From positions 47,019 through 111,018 of the forward strand of contig NZ_AUKE01000014.1 in NCBI RefSeq assembly GCF_000424585.1: a stretch of 64,000 nt of DNA, read 5' to 3'. The position numbers and the translations under genes are program-made. This DNA is from Butyrivibrio sp. MC2013. Its GTDB lineage: Bacteria > Bacillota > Clostridia > Lachnospirales > Lachnospiraceae. The notes below the pieces were generated by a model, which saw nothing but the letters and a program-made list of their open reading frames with translations, had not been told where the DNA came from and did no database searches. Shown here piece after piece: positions 34,500 through 43,612 of this stretch. Position 1 is the stretch's first letter, and each line of letters starts with the position of its first letter.

Positions 34500-35947
34500 T
34501 AGTGCATGAGGATTTATCCATAGCCGGGGATCACATAAAGGATATGCGCAGAAAACCTTTGATACACATTATTACCAATCCCATTGCAATGGCAAGATCA
34601 GCCGATGCTGTACTTGCAGTGGGAGGAAGGCCTATTATGGCAGAGCATCCCGGGGAAGTATCAGAGATCACAAAGACTTGTGATGCCCTTTTGCTCAATC
34701 TGGGCAACATATCCGATGTCAGGATGAAGGCGATGACACAAGCTGCGGAAACGGCAGATGAGACAGCTATACCCGTGGTAGTGGATGCTGTGGGTGTAGC
34801 ATGCTCAAAGCTTAGGCTGGACTATATGAAGGGGCTTCTAAAAAAGCACAATATCACCGTGATCAAGGGTAACTATTCCGAGATCAAAAGTCTCTATGAT
34901 GAGCAGTACAGATCTTCAGGAGTGGATGCGGCACCTGACCTTACTATCGAAGAGATAAGAGGCTGCGCCATTGAAATATCTGCAAGGTATGGAACGATCG
35001 TGGTGGCAACAGGTGAATGGGACCTTGTTGCTTGGGGCGATGAATGTGTGGAGCTGGCAGGAGGCAGCAGTCAGATGGGCAGCGTGACAGGCACGGGATG
35101 CATGCTGGGAGCTGTTATAGCAGCATATCTTGGTCTGTATGATCTGCCTGACTATTCCATGCGCAGACATATGGATACTGTGATCAGAGCCTGCAGCTTT
35201 TTTAAGAATTGCGGAGAAGAGGCTGAGACCGACAAGGGCGGCGGGAGCTTTTTGACTGCTCTGGCTGATGCCCTTGGAAGAGGACATACTGTATCCTCTG
35301 AAATAAGGACGGAGAGGAGAGCCTTGGATACCAGCATGTATCTTATCACTGACAGCAGCGGCTGCAATGAAGAGGAATTTCTGGAGAAGGTGGAGGATGC
35401 TCTTAAAGGCGGAGTGACCATGCTGCAGCTAAGGGAAAAGGATAGGAGCTGCGCAGACTATATAGATCTGGCGATCAAGGTCCATGATATAGCAGCGGCA
35501 TATAATGTGCCCCTTATCATAGATGACAGAGTGGACGTGATGCTGGCAAGCGGAGCTGAAGGAGTGCATCTTGGAGCTGAGGATATGCCCCTTGAAATGG
35601 CCAGGAGGATCATAGGTCCCAAAAAGATCCTGGGTGCTACTGCCAAGACTGTAGAGGCAGCAATGGCAGCTGAGAAGGCAGGGGCGGATTATCTGGGAGT
35701 AGGTGCTATCTATCCTACTACAACCAAGGTAAAGACAGTGCTCACGCCTGTGGAGACACTAAAGGATATATGCGGATCGGTATCCATACCTGTCAATGCT
35801 ATAGGAGGCCTTAATGCTGATAATCTCTCTGTGCTAAAGGACAGCGGAATAGCAGGAGTATGCGCCGTATCTGCTATCATGAAGGCGCCTAGCCCAAGAG
35901 AAGCGGTATCCGTAATGAAAGGAGCTGCATGGGCAATATGCGGGTAG
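34496..35947 (+). CDS. thiM-thiE: ThiM-ThiE fusion: hydroxyethylthiazole kinase and thiamin phosphate synthase
   Basis: This 483-residue protein joins two enzymes. Residues 1-270 are hydroxyethylthiazole kinase (PLIHIITNPIAMARSADAVL, GGRPIMAEHPGEV, VVDAVGVACSKLR, GSVTGTGCMLGAV with the ATP-site anion hole). Residues ~280-483 are thiamin phosphate synthase (MYLITDSSG, GVTMLQLREKD, VPLIIDDRVDVMLAS, GVHLGAEDMP, GAIYPTTTK, VNAIGGLNADN). The fusion phosphorylates salvaged thiazole and couples it to HMP-PP in one polypeptide. It starts within the thiW stop (ATGA). Confidence 0.95.
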   Translation: MIVHEDLSIAGDHIKDMRRKPLIHIITNPIAMARSADAVLAVGGRPIMAEHPGEVSEITKTCDALLLNLGNISDVRMKAMTQAAETADETAIPVVVDAVGVACSKLRLDYMKGLLKKHNITVIKGNYSEIKSLYDEQYRSSGVDAAPDLTIEEIRGCAIEISARYGTIVVATGEWDLVAWGDECVELAGGSSQMGSVTGTGCMLGAVIAAYLGLYDLPDYSMRRHMDTVIRACSFFKNCGEEAETDKGGGSFLTALADALGRGHTVSSEIRTERRALDTSMYLITDSSGCNEEEFLEKVEDALKGGVTMLQLREKDRSCADYIDLAIKVHDIAAAYNVPLIIDDRVDVMLASGAEGVHLGAEDMPLEMARRIIGPKKILGATAKTVEAAMAAEKAGADYLGVGAIYPTTTKVKTVLTPVETLKDICGSVSIPVNAIGGLNADNLSVLKDSGIAGVCAVSAIMKAPSPREAVSVMKGAAWAICG

Positions 35948-36738
35948 TCCTGACAATAGCAGGAAGTGACAGCAGCGGCGGCGCCGGAGTGCAGGCAGAT
36001 CTCAAGACTATGACAGCTATAGGTGTATATGGCATGACCGCCATCACTGCCCTGACAGCTCAGAATACCATGGGGATCAGCGGGATCATGGAGGTGAGTC
36101 CTGATTTTGTCACGGATCAGATAGATACATCCATAACTGATATACCACCTGATGCAGTGAAGATAGGTATGCTTCCCAGGAGAGAGCATGTGATAAGGGT
36201 GGCAGATGCAATTAAGCGATATAGCCTTAAGAATACTGTCCTGGACCCTGTGCTCTCATCTACTTCCGGAAGGAGTCTTACTGCTGACGGTGCCTTATCA
36301 GCAATGAAAGAATATCTTTTGCCTATAGTAAGCCTGATAACTCCCAATCTGCCTGAAGCAGAGCAGCTTACCGGTATGAAGATAGAGGATAGGGATGCCA
36401 TGGAGAGAGCTGGGCGTTTCCTGACAAGCAGCTATGGATGTTCTGTACTGATAAAGGGAGGGCATCTAAAGGGGGATCCTTGGGATCTGCTATTTATAGA
36501 TGACAGGATCATAAGCTATCCCGGGGAGAGGATCGACAATCCCAATACCCACGGGAGCGGCTGTACCCTGTCATCAGCCATAGCTTCATATCTGGCACTG
36601 GGCTTTGATATGCCATGTGCAGTTTCAAAGGCAAAAGAATATATTACAAGAGCAATAAGTGCAGGGCTTGATCTGGGTCGGGGGAACGGCCCGATGGATC
36701 ATATGCTTGGCAGCAGGAATGACATATTATCAAAATAA
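35929..36738 (+). CDS. thiD: ThiD, hydroxymethylpyrimidine (phosphate) kinase
   Basis: This 269-residue ribokinase-fold enzyme has LTIAGSDSSGGAGVQADLKT at the start, the substrate lid DPVLSSTSGRSL, PNLPEAEQLTG and the catalytic NTHGSGCTLSSAIA. It makes HMP-PP for the ThiE domain. The start overlaps the end of the thiM-thiE gene by 19 bases. Confidence 0.96.
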   Translation: MGNMRVVLTIAGSDSSGGAGVQADLKTMTAIGVYGMTAITALTAQNTMGISGIMEVSPDFVTDQIDTSITDIPPDAVKIGMLPRREHVIRVADAIKRYSLKNTVLDPVLSSTSGRSLTADGALSAMKEYLLPIVSLITPNLPEAEQLTGMKIEDRDAMERAGRFLTSSYGCSVLIKGGHLKGDPWDLLFIDDRIISYPGERIDNPNTHGSGCTLSSAIASYLALGFDMPCAVSKAKEYITRAISAGLDLGRGNGPMDHMLGSRNDILSK

Positions 36739-36804
36739 TGATCTATATACTTGATGAATAAGTAATATAGCTTGGCTAAATAATTGATCACAGAAAGGAT
36801 AAAT

Positions 36805-38106
36805 ATGAGCTATACAACACAAATGGACGCAGCAAGGCAGGGCATAATAACTCCCGAGATGAAGACTGTGGCAGAGAAGGAATACAGAAGCGAAGAAGAG
36901 ATAAGGGGACTTCTGGCAGCAGGCCAGATAGCTATACCGGCAAATAAGCATCATAAGTGTATCAATCCCGAAGGCGTGGGCAGCATGCTCAGGACCAAGA
37001 TCAATGTAAATCTGGGAGTATCCAGGGATTGCAAGGATCATGACATAGAGATGGAGAAGGTAAAAGCGGCTGTGGGCATGGGAGCAGAAGCTATCATGGA
37101 CCTGTCCAGCCACGGAAATACACAGCCTTTTCGCCGGAAGCTGGTGGCAGAATGTCCTGCAATGATAGGTACTGTTCCTGTATATGACAGCGTGATCCAT
37201 TACAAGAGGGATCTGGCCAGCCTCACAGCCAGGGACTTTATAGATGTGGTAAGGCTCCATGCGGAGGATGGCGTGGATTTTGTGACGTTGCACTGCGGCA
37301 TCAGCAGGAAGACCATAGAGCAGATCAAAAAGCATAAGCGCAAGATGAACATAGTCAGCAGAGGAGGGTCACTTATTTTTGCATGGATGACCATGACAGG
37401 ACAAGAAAATCCTTTCTATGAGTATTACGATGAGATACTGGAGATATGCCGTGAGCATGATGTGACTATATCTCTGGGAGATGCCTGCCGACCGGGCTGC
37501 CTTGCAGATGCATCGGATGTGTGTCAGATTGAAGAGCTGGTACGCCTGGGAGAACTGACAAAGAGAGCCTGGGACAGGGATGTACAGGTCATGGTGGAGG
37601 GACCTGGACACATGCCTATGGATGAGATAGCTGCCAATATGAAGCTGCAGCAAAAAATCTGTATGGGAGCTCCCTTCTACGTACTGGGGCCTCTGGTTAC
37701 AGATATCGCTCCGGGCTATGACCATATCACATCGGCAATAGGCGGCGCCATTGCTGCGCAAAACGGAGCTGCCTTTCTCTGTTATGTGACTCCTGCAGAG
37801 CACCTGGCACTGCCAAATGTGGAGGATGTTAAGCAGGGCATCATAGCTTCCAAGATAGCTGCTCATGCTGCAGATATTGCCAAGAAGATCCCTCATGCCA
37901 TAGATATTGATAATGCCATGGCTGAAGCAAGACAGTGCTTTGACTGGGAGAGGCAGTGGGACTGCGCCATAGATCCCGAGACTGCAAGGGCCATAAGGGA
38001 TGACCGCGCGCCTGAGTATGATGATACATGCTCTATGTGCGGCAAGTTCTGTGCTGTGCGCAGTATGAATAAGGCATTGAACGGGGAATATATAGATATT
38101 CTTTGA
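36805..38106 (+). CDS. thiC: ThiC, hydroxymethylpyrimidine phosphate synthase
   Basis: This 433-residue radical SAM enzyme makes HMP-P from aminoimidazole ribotide. It has [39 protein letters not shown] and the C-terminal iron-sulfur motif [11 protein letters not shown] 36805 follows AGAAAGGATA; an earlier in-frame start is unlikely. It gives the cell de novo pyrimidine synthesis, while the thiazole part appears to be salvaged. Confidence 0.97.
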   Translation: MSYTTQMDAARQGIITPEMKTVAEKEYRSEEEIRGLLAAGQIAIPANKHHKCINPEGVGSMLRTKINVNLGVSRDCKDHDIEMEKVKAAVGMGAEAIMDLSSHGNTQPFRRKLVAECPAMIGTVPVYDSVIHYKRDLASLTARDFIDVVRLHAEDGVDFVTLHCGISRKTIEQIKKHKRKMNIVSRGGSLIFAWMTMTGQENPFYEYYDEILEICREHDVTISLGDACRPGCLADASDVCQIEELVRLGELTKRAWDRDVQVMVEGPGHMPMDEIAANMKLQQKICMGAPFYVLGPLVTDIAPGYDHITSAIGGAIAAQNGAAFLCYVTPAEHLALPNVEDVKQGIIASKIAAHAADIAKKIPHAIDIDNAMAEARQCFDWERQWDCAIDPETARAIRDDRAPEYDDTCSMCGKFCAVRSMNKALNGEYIDIL

Positions 38107-38116
38107 CAATAATATA

Positions 38117-38145
38117 TTGACAGGAAGTATATGCTGTCATACAAT
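38117..38145 (+). promoter_or_regulatory. Promoter of the riboflavin operon
   Basis: A perfect TTGACA (38117-38122) and TACAAT (38140-38145) are 17 bases apart, immediately upstream of the FMN riboswitch. Confidence 0.85.
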
Positions 38146-38162
38146 AGCGACAATTGAATCAA

Positions 38163-38270
38163 TTCTTCAGGGCAGGGTGTGATTCCCTACCGGTGGTATA
38201 GCCCACGAGCCGCAAGGCATGATTCGGTGAGATTCCGAAGCCGACAGTATAGTCTGGATGAAAGAAGATA
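38163..38270 (+). ncRNA. FMN riboswitch (RFN element) aptamer
   Basis: The RFN core is present: CTTCAGGGCAGGGTG, ATTCCCTACCGGTGGTA, AGCCCACGAGCC, ATTCGGTGAGATTCCGAAGC, GACAGTATAGTCTGGATG and the closing GAAAGAAGAT. It precedes ribD and should lower riboflavin gene expression when FMN is high. Confidence 0.97.
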
Positions 38271-38293
38271 TTAGTTTATTTATGTGACTATGT

Positions 38294-38326
38294 AAGCTCT
38301 GAGATATTTTATCTCAGAGCTTTTTT
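38294..38326 (+). terminator. First terminator after the FMN riboswitch
   Basis: AAGCTCTGAGAT pairs perfectly with ATCTCAGAGCTT, followed by a T run. It is the expected expression platform of the riboswitch. Confidence 0.9.
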
Positions 38327-38347
38327 AAAACTAAATAAACTTATTTT

Positions 38348-38373
38348 GCCCCGGAGTGATCCGGGGCTTTTTT
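38348..38373 (+). terminator. Second terminator after the FMN riboswitch
   Basis: GCCCCGG pairs with CCGGGGC around AGTGAT, followed by TTTTTT. It follows the first terminator by 21 bases and still precedes ribD. Confidence 0.85.
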
Positions 38374-38447
38374 ATTAGATCAGGCAGTGAGTGGTAATTG
38401 CTGCGGCTGGGAGAAGCATGGACCTGATGATGAAAATGGAGGAGTAG

Positions 38448-39545
38448 ATGAAAGATATCGATTATATGAGACGGGCTCTGGAGCTTGCAAAGATGGGCGA
38501 GGGCTTTGTAAGTCCCAATCCTATGGTAGGCGCTGTGATAGTAAGGGACGGGATGATAATAGGCGAAGGCTATCATGAGTGCTACGGCGGCCTTCATGCA
38601 GAGCGAAATGCGCTCAAAGACTGCAGGGAAAAAGGCTATGATCCGGAAGGCGCTACCATGTATGTAAGTCTGGAGCCCTGCTGTCACTACGGAAAAACGC
38701 CTCCCTGTACAGAATCCATCATAGAAAGCAGGATAGCAAGGGTGGTCATAGCCTGTCTGGATGTGAACCCGCTGGTAGCAGGCAAAGGGGCAGAGATCCT
38801 AAGGAAAAATGGCATAGAGGTAGAAGTGGGGCTCATGGAAGAGGAAAGCAGCTACCTTAACCGTGTTTTTATCAAATATATGTCCACAAAGCTCCCTTAT
38901 CTGGTCATGAAATATGCCATGACAGCTGATGGCAAGATAGCAACATCAAAAGGCGAGTCAAAGTGGATAACAGGGGATAAGGCAAGAGAAAGAGTACACG
39001 GCCTTAGGAAAAGCCTGTCAGGGATCATGGTCGGGGTATCTACAGTGATCGCAGATGATCCTTCTCTTGATTGCAGATTGCAGGAGGAAGCACGTGACCC
39101 TGTGAGGATCATATGTGACAGCAATTTACGGACTCCCCTTGATGCTAAAGTGGTGACAACTGCAAGGACTATCACAACAGTTATCGCTACTGCCGCTGAT
39201 GACAGAGACAGGATCGCTGAATATGAAAACAGAGGCTGCAAGGTCCTGCAGCTTCCAAGGACTGATAAAGGCGTTGATCTAAAAGTGCTAATGGCAAAGC
39301 TTGGAGAAATGGGGATTGACAGCATCCTGCTGGAAGGAGGCGCAACTATCAACTACAGTGCCTTAGAGAGCAGGATAGTGGATGAAGTGCACATCCACAT
39401 TGCCCCAAAGCTTTTTGGCGGAAGCGGTAAATCTCCTGTAGAGGGGGCAGGCATATCGGATATAAATGATGCAGTCAGATTAAAGCCTGCAGCAGCATAT
39501 TGGGCTGGAGAAGATCTGATCATTGAGAATGAGGTGCTTTATTGA
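38448..39545 (+). CDS. ribD: RibD, bifunctional riboflavin deaminase-reductase
   Basis: This 365-residue enzyme has an N-terminal zinc deaminase domain (residues 1-145: GLHAERNAL, SLEPCCHYGKTPPC) and a C-terminal reductase domain (KYAMTADGKIATSKGESKWI, LLEGGATINYSAL). It carries out the second and third steps of riboflavin synthesis. ATG 38448 follows GGAGG. Its stop overlaps the ribE start (TGATG). Confidence 0.97.
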   Translation: MKDIDYMRRALELAKMGEGFVSPNPMVGAVIVRDGMIIGEGYHECYGGLHAERNALKDCREKGYDPEGATMYVSLEPCCHYGKTPPCTESIIESRIARVVIACLDVNPLVAGKGAEILRKNGIEVEVGLMEEESSYLNRVFIKYMSTKLPYLVMKYAMTADGKIATSKGESKWITGDKARERVHGLRKSLSGIMVGVSTVIADDPSLDCRLQEEARDPVRIICDSNLRTPLDAKVVTTARTITTVIATAADDRDRIAEYENRGCKVLQLPRTDKGVDLKVLMAKLGEMGIDSILLEGGATINYSALESRIVDEVHIHIAPKLFGGSGKSPVEGAGISDINDAVRLKPAAAYWAGEDLIIENEVLY

Positions 39546-40168
39546 TGTTTACAGGAATTATAGAGGAGCTTGGAAAGGTCAGGGAGCTAAACAGGGGCAG
39601 CAGGCAGCAAAGACTGACAGTTGAATGCAGTAAGATCCTTGAGGATATCCACATTGGAGACAGCATTGCGGTAAATGGCGTGTGCCTTACCGTGATAGAC
39701 CATGATAAGAACAGCTTCCTGGTTGATGTGATGAATGAGACCTTTGTGCGATCAAGCCTTGGAAGTCTCCAAAAAGGCAGTAGTGTAAATCTGGAGAGAG
39801 CTATGCCATCCAATGGACGCTTTGGAGGACATATAGTCTCGGGACATATAGATGGCACAGGCAGGATAAGAGCAAGGCGGGAAGATGGAAATGCTGTATG
39901 GTTTGAGATTAAGGCTGGCCCTGAGATCATGAGATATATCGTGGAAAAGGGCTCTGTAGCAATTGACGGCATCAGTCTGACTGTGGCAAAGGCCACAGCT
40001 GTGAGCTTTTGGGTATCGATCATTCCCCATACGCTTGGAAATACGGTCCTGGGTGATCGTAGAGTGGGAGATACTGTGAATCTGGAAAATGACATAGTCG
40101 CAAAATATATAAATAAAGCGCTTGAAAAGGAGATGTTATGGAAAGAGCTATCATTGAACAGGCTATAA
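39545..40168 (+). CDS. ribE: RibE, riboflavin synthase alpha subunit
   Basis: This 207-residue protein has two lumazine-binding repeats: [11 protein letters not shown] with [13 protein letters not shown] and the second repeat with [15 protein letters not shown] and [12 protein letters not shown]. It dismutates dimethylribityllumazine to riboflavin. The start ATG 39545 overlaps the ribD stop. Its last 31 bases overlap ribBA. Confidence 0.96.
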   Translation: MFTGIIEELGKVRELNRGSRQQRLTVECSKILEDIHIGDSIAVNGVCLTVIDHDKNSFLVDVMNETFVRSSLGSLQKGSSVNLERAMPSNGRFGGHIVSGHIDGTGRIRARREDGNAVWFEIKAGPEIMRYIVEKGSVAIDGISLTVAKATAVSFWVSIIPHTLGNTVLGDRRVGDTVNLENDIVAKYINKALEKEMLWKELSLNRL

Positions 40169-41334
40169 AAGACCTGAAAGAGGGCAGGGTCATCATGGTG
40201 ATGGATGACGAGGGCCGGGAAAATGAAGGGGATTTTATCTGCGCTGCAGAATTTGCCACAAGAGAAAATGTTAATCTTATGGCATCAGTTGGAAAGGGCC
40301 TTATATGCATGCCCATGAGCGAGGAAATTGCTGCAAGGCTCTCGCTTCCGCCCATGGTAAGGCACAATACGGATAATCACGAAACTGCATTTACCATATC
40401 TATTGATCATGTTGATACGACTACGGGTATTTCTGCAAAAGAACGTGCTTTTACTGCCAGGAGCTGCGTCCTGGATGATGTAAAAGCCAGTGATTTTAGA
40501 AGACCCGGACACATGTTTCCCCTTGTGGCCAAAAAAGGCGGAGTCATAGAGCGTCCGGGACATACCGAGGCTACTGTGGATCTGATGAAGCTGGCAGGAC
40601 TCAAAGAATGCGGTCTATGCTGCGAGATCATGGCTGATGATGGCAATATGATGCGAGGCGATGCACTGAGAAAGCTGGCAAAGGATATGGGCATTACATT
40701 TATCACCATTCCCCAGCTTGTGGAATACCGCAAGGTTTATGACGAGCTTGTAGAGTGCGTTTCCATTGCCAAGATGCCCACAAGGTACGGCGAATTCATG
40801 GCGCACTGCTATATCAACAAGATAACCAATGAGCATCATGTTGCTCTGGTAAAGGGTGAGGTTGGAGATGGTAAGGATCTGCTCTGCCGCGTACATTCCG
40901 AATGCCTCACAGGTGATGTATTTGGTTCTATGAGATGCGACTGCGGTCAGCAGTTTGATGCAGCCATGAAGGCTATCGCCAGAAAGGGCAGGGGAGTCCT
41001 CTTATATATGCGCCAGGAAGGCAGGGGGATAGGGCTTGTAAATAAGCTTAGGGCATATAAGCTGCAGGATGAAGGTATGGATACTCTTGATGCAAACATT
41101 GCCCTTGGTTTTCCGGGAGACCTGAGAGAGTATTACACAGGAGCACAGATACTTAGAGACCTGGGTATACATTCCCTTCTGCTGCTCACCAATAACCCTG
41201 ACAAGGTATATCAGCTTGAGGATTATGGAATGGAAATATCAAGAAGGCTGCCTATTGAGATGGAAGCAAATACTTATGATATCAGATATTTGAAAACCAA
41301 GAAAATACGCATGGGACATATGTTGGAGGTGTAA
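40138..41334 (+). CDS. ribBA: RibBA, DHBP synthase / GTP cyclohydrolase II
   Basis: This 398-residue enzyme has the DHBP synthase half ([32 protein letters not shown]) and the GTP cyclohydrolase II half with the zinc cysteines in [18 protein letters not shown] and the active-site [11 protein letters not shown]. It performs the two entry steps of the pathway. ATG 40138 follows AAGGAGAT. Confidence 0.97.
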   Translation: MERAIIEQAIKDLKEGRVIMVMDDEGRENEGDFICAAEFATRENVNLMASVGKGLICMPMSEEIAARLSLPPMVRHNTDNHETAFTISIDHVDTTTGISAKERAFTARSCVLDDVKASDFRRPGHMFPLVAKKGGVIERPGHTEATVDLMKLAGLKECGLCCEIMADDGNMMRGDALRKLAKDMGITFITIPQLVEYRKVYDELVECVSIAKMPTRYGEFMAHCYINKITNEHHVALVKGEVGDGKDLLCRVHSECLTGDVFGSMRCDCGQQFDAAMKAIARKGRGVLLYMRQEGRGIGLVNKLRAYKLQDEGMDTLDANIALGFPGDLREYYTGAQILRDLGIHSLLLLTNNPDKVYQLEDYGMEISRRLPIEMEANTYDIRYLKTKKIRMGHMLEV

Positions 41335-41337
41335 AGA

Positions 41338-41802
41338 ATGAAGACTTATGAAGGAAAGCTGGTTTCATCAGACATTAAAGTAGGAATTGTAGTAGCGAGG
41401 TTCAATGAATTCATAACCTCTAAATTATTGGGAGGAGCGATTGACGGACTAAAACGTGAAAATGTAAAAGATGAGGATATCGAAGTGGCATGGGTACCCG
41501 GTGCGTTTGAGATCCCTCTTATTGCCAAAAAGATGGCAGACAGCAAAAGGTACGATGCTATCATCTGTCTTGGCGCTGTGATCCGCGGTGCAACTTCTCA
41601 CTATGATTATGTATGCGCAGAGGTATCAAAGGGTATAGCCCAGGTAAGCCTTAATGCTGATATCCCTGTGATGTTTGGGGTATTAACAACTGACACAATA
41701 GAACAGGCTGTTGAACGTGCAGGCACAAAGGCAGGAAATAAAGGCTTTGAGTGTGCCCAGGGAGCAATAGAGATGGTGAATCTCATTCGTTCGTTGGGAT
41801 AA
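41338..41802 (+). CDS. ribH: RibH, lumazine synthase
   Basis: This 154-residue protein has the lumazine synthase motifs [49 protein letters not shown] and [19 protein letters not shown]. It condenses the two riboflavin precursors. It lies 3 bases after ribBA and ends the operon. Confidence 0.97.
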   Translation: MKTYEGKLVSSDIKVGIVVARFNEFITSKLLGGAIDGLKRENVKDEDIEVAWVPGAFEIPLIAKKMADSKRYDAIICLGAVIRGATSHYDYVCAEVSKGIAQVSLNADIPVMFGVLTTDTIEQAVERAGTKAGNKGFECAQGAIEMVNLIRSLG

Positions 41803-41898
41803 AATAATTATCATTAATTCGATAATTTCTTCTATATGTGATAAAATACTGAACTATGGGTTGGGTATTTTATATTGGGGTTTTAGGGAGGAATTGTC

Positions 41899-42615
41899 AT
41901 GCCAAGAATAATCTATTTATTTGTAATGATGATCATGACTCTGATACTGGCGGCCTGCAGTAATAAGCCGGACGGATCCGCAGATCCTGGTGCTGAGGAA
42001 GCAGCTATGGCAGAAAACGGGTCAGATGCAGCCGATGATCAGTCGGGAGCTGGCGATGAAGTGGCTGGTGAAGACGAAGTGCTTCCTGAAGCCAGAGCTC
42101 TTAATGATGGCGAGGGCATAGCTCCTGATCTTGATATCAGCGGATGCGACACTTTTACACAGATAGTGGATCGTAAGCTGGAAGACGGGATGGGCTATGA
42201 TAATGTCAGGATTGGCGAGGAAGATGTGCTCCTGGTATCAAGCGGATGTTTTGACAATGACGGCAATGGTCAGATGGCAGCGATAGATTCCACTATCTAT
42301 ATGTATACTGATGATTCCATAGTAATGATAGGTAAGGTCACCTGCGGAGGCACAGCATATCCCCTTTGCGTAAAGGATGGATATCTGATCTGCGGTGCTA
42401 ACCACTGGATCAGCAAAAGTACTATAAAGGATGGTAAGCTCCTATTGGTAGATGAGTCCTGGGCAGAATTTTCCGAAGACGGAGAAGATGCTTATTATCA
42501 TTATGATGTAGAAAAAGATGAGGTATCGGTAGTCAGCGAAGAAGAGTTCTGGAAGAGCTTTGATATTTTGGAAGATGCAGAACTTATTGAATACGCGGTG
42601 GTTCATAGGGATTGA
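41899..42615 (+). CDS. Lipoprotein of unknown function
   Basis: This 238-residue protein has a lipoprotein signal (LAAC, Cys20), an acidic Asp/Glu/Gly/Ala linker of ~55 residues and a small beta-rich domain (VLLVSSGCFDNDGNGQMAAI, KVTCGGTAYPLCVKDGYLIC) with a pair of CGG/C motifs that could form disulfides. I do not recognise a family. It has its own ribosome site (GGAGG) and lies between the riboflavin operon and the SDR gene. Confidence 0.7.
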   Translation: MPRIIYLFVMMIMTLILAACSNKPDGSADPGAEEAAMAENGSDAADDQSGAGDEVAGEDEVLPEARALNDGEGIAPDLDISGCDTFTQIVDRKLEDGMGYDNVRIGEEDVLLVSSGCFDNDGNGQMAAIDSTIYMYTDDSIVMIGKVTCGGTAYPLCVKDGYLICGANHWISKSTIKDGKLLLVDESWAEFSEDGEDAYYHYDVEKDEVSVVSEEEFWKSFDILEDAELIEYAVVHRD

Positions 42616-42708
42616 TATAGACTCAAGAAATAAAATGACATTTGTGCTATGATAAAAACAGTTAGACTAAGTTAATATAAGTTGTATTATTTTTAGAAAG
42701 GAGCATAT

Positions 42709-43482
42709 ATGAAAGATTATTTTGATCTCAAGGGACAGGTTGCTGTTGTAACCGGTGCGTCCACGGGACTTGGCGTTCAGATGGCAAAGGCGCTGGCTAA
42801 CCAGGGAGCGAACATAGTATGTATGGCACGTCGTCAGAATCTCATTGATGAAGTTGCATCTGAGATCAGCAAGGAATATGGAGTAGAAGCCATAGGAGTT
42901 AGATGCGATATTACTGACACTGAGGCTGTCGAAAAGGCAGTGGATACTGTTATGGAAAAGTTTGGAAGAATAGACATTCTTATCAATAATGCAGGAACAG
43001 GTGCTGTAGCACCTGCTGAGGATATCACAGATGAGCAGTTTGCCAATGAAATGAATATTGATCTGTTTGGATCGTTTAAGGTAGCACGTTCTGTTGCAAA
43101 GAAAGCGATGATCCCAGCAGGTTATGGACGCGTGATAAATATTGCATCAATGTACGGCTTGGTAGGAAATAAGATAGCCGGTTCAGCACCTTATCATGCT
43201 GCCAAGGGCGGTGTAGTTAACCTCACCAGAGCACTTGCAGCAGAGTGGGGCAAGTATGGTATAACTGTTAATTCTATTTGTCCCGGATATTTCTATACAC
43301 CACTTACACAGGAAACTCTTGATTCGGACTTTTTCCAGGCAAATGCTAAAACTATGATTCCTATGGAAAGATATGGAAATGAAGGCGAACTGGATTCCGC
43401 TGCCATTTTCCTTTCTTCTCCTACATCAAGTTATGTTACCGGTGTAATGCTTCCGGTTGATGGCGGATATACATGTATGTAA
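42709..43482 (+). CDS. SDR-family dehydrogenase (gluconate 5-dehydrogenase-like)
   Basis: This 257-residue classical short-chain dehydrogenase has the cofactor motif TGASTGLGVQMAKAL, NNAG, the catalytic Ser (NIASMYGLVG), YxxxK (YHAAKGG) and the C-terminal GVMLPVDGGYTCM. An Arg after the second strand (CMARRQN) suggests NADP(H). Related proteins act on keto-gluconate or other sugar acids; the substrate here is not certain. A terminator follows. Confidence 0.93.
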   Translation: MKDYFDLKGQVAVVTGASTGLGVQMAKALANQGANIVCMARRQNLIDEVASEISKEYGVEAIGVRCDITDTEAVEKAVDTVMEKFGRIDILINNAGTGAVAPAEDITDEQFANEMNIDLFGSFKVARSVAKKAMIPAGYGRVINIASMYGLVGNKIAGSAPYHAAKGGVVNLTRALAAEWGKYGITVNSICPGYFYTPLTQETLDSDFFQANAKTMIPMERYGNEGELDSAAIFLSSPTSSYVTGVMLPVDGGYTCM

Positions 43483-43530
43483 TATAATATCTAAGGCTGT
43501 ATTGTAGTAAAGGAATATGATATCATTATA

Positions 43531-43576
43531 AAAAGCAAAGGTGCTTACAGAAATGTAGGAGACCTTTGCTTTTTTT
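43531..43576 (+). terminator. Terminator after the SDR gene
   Basis: AGCAAAGGT (43534-43542) pairs perfectly with ACCTTTGCT (43562-43570), followed by TTTTTTC. Confidence 0.85.
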
Positions 43577-43612
43577 CTATTTATAGAAAACAGGTAGCAG
43601 GAGGAAGTGGCC

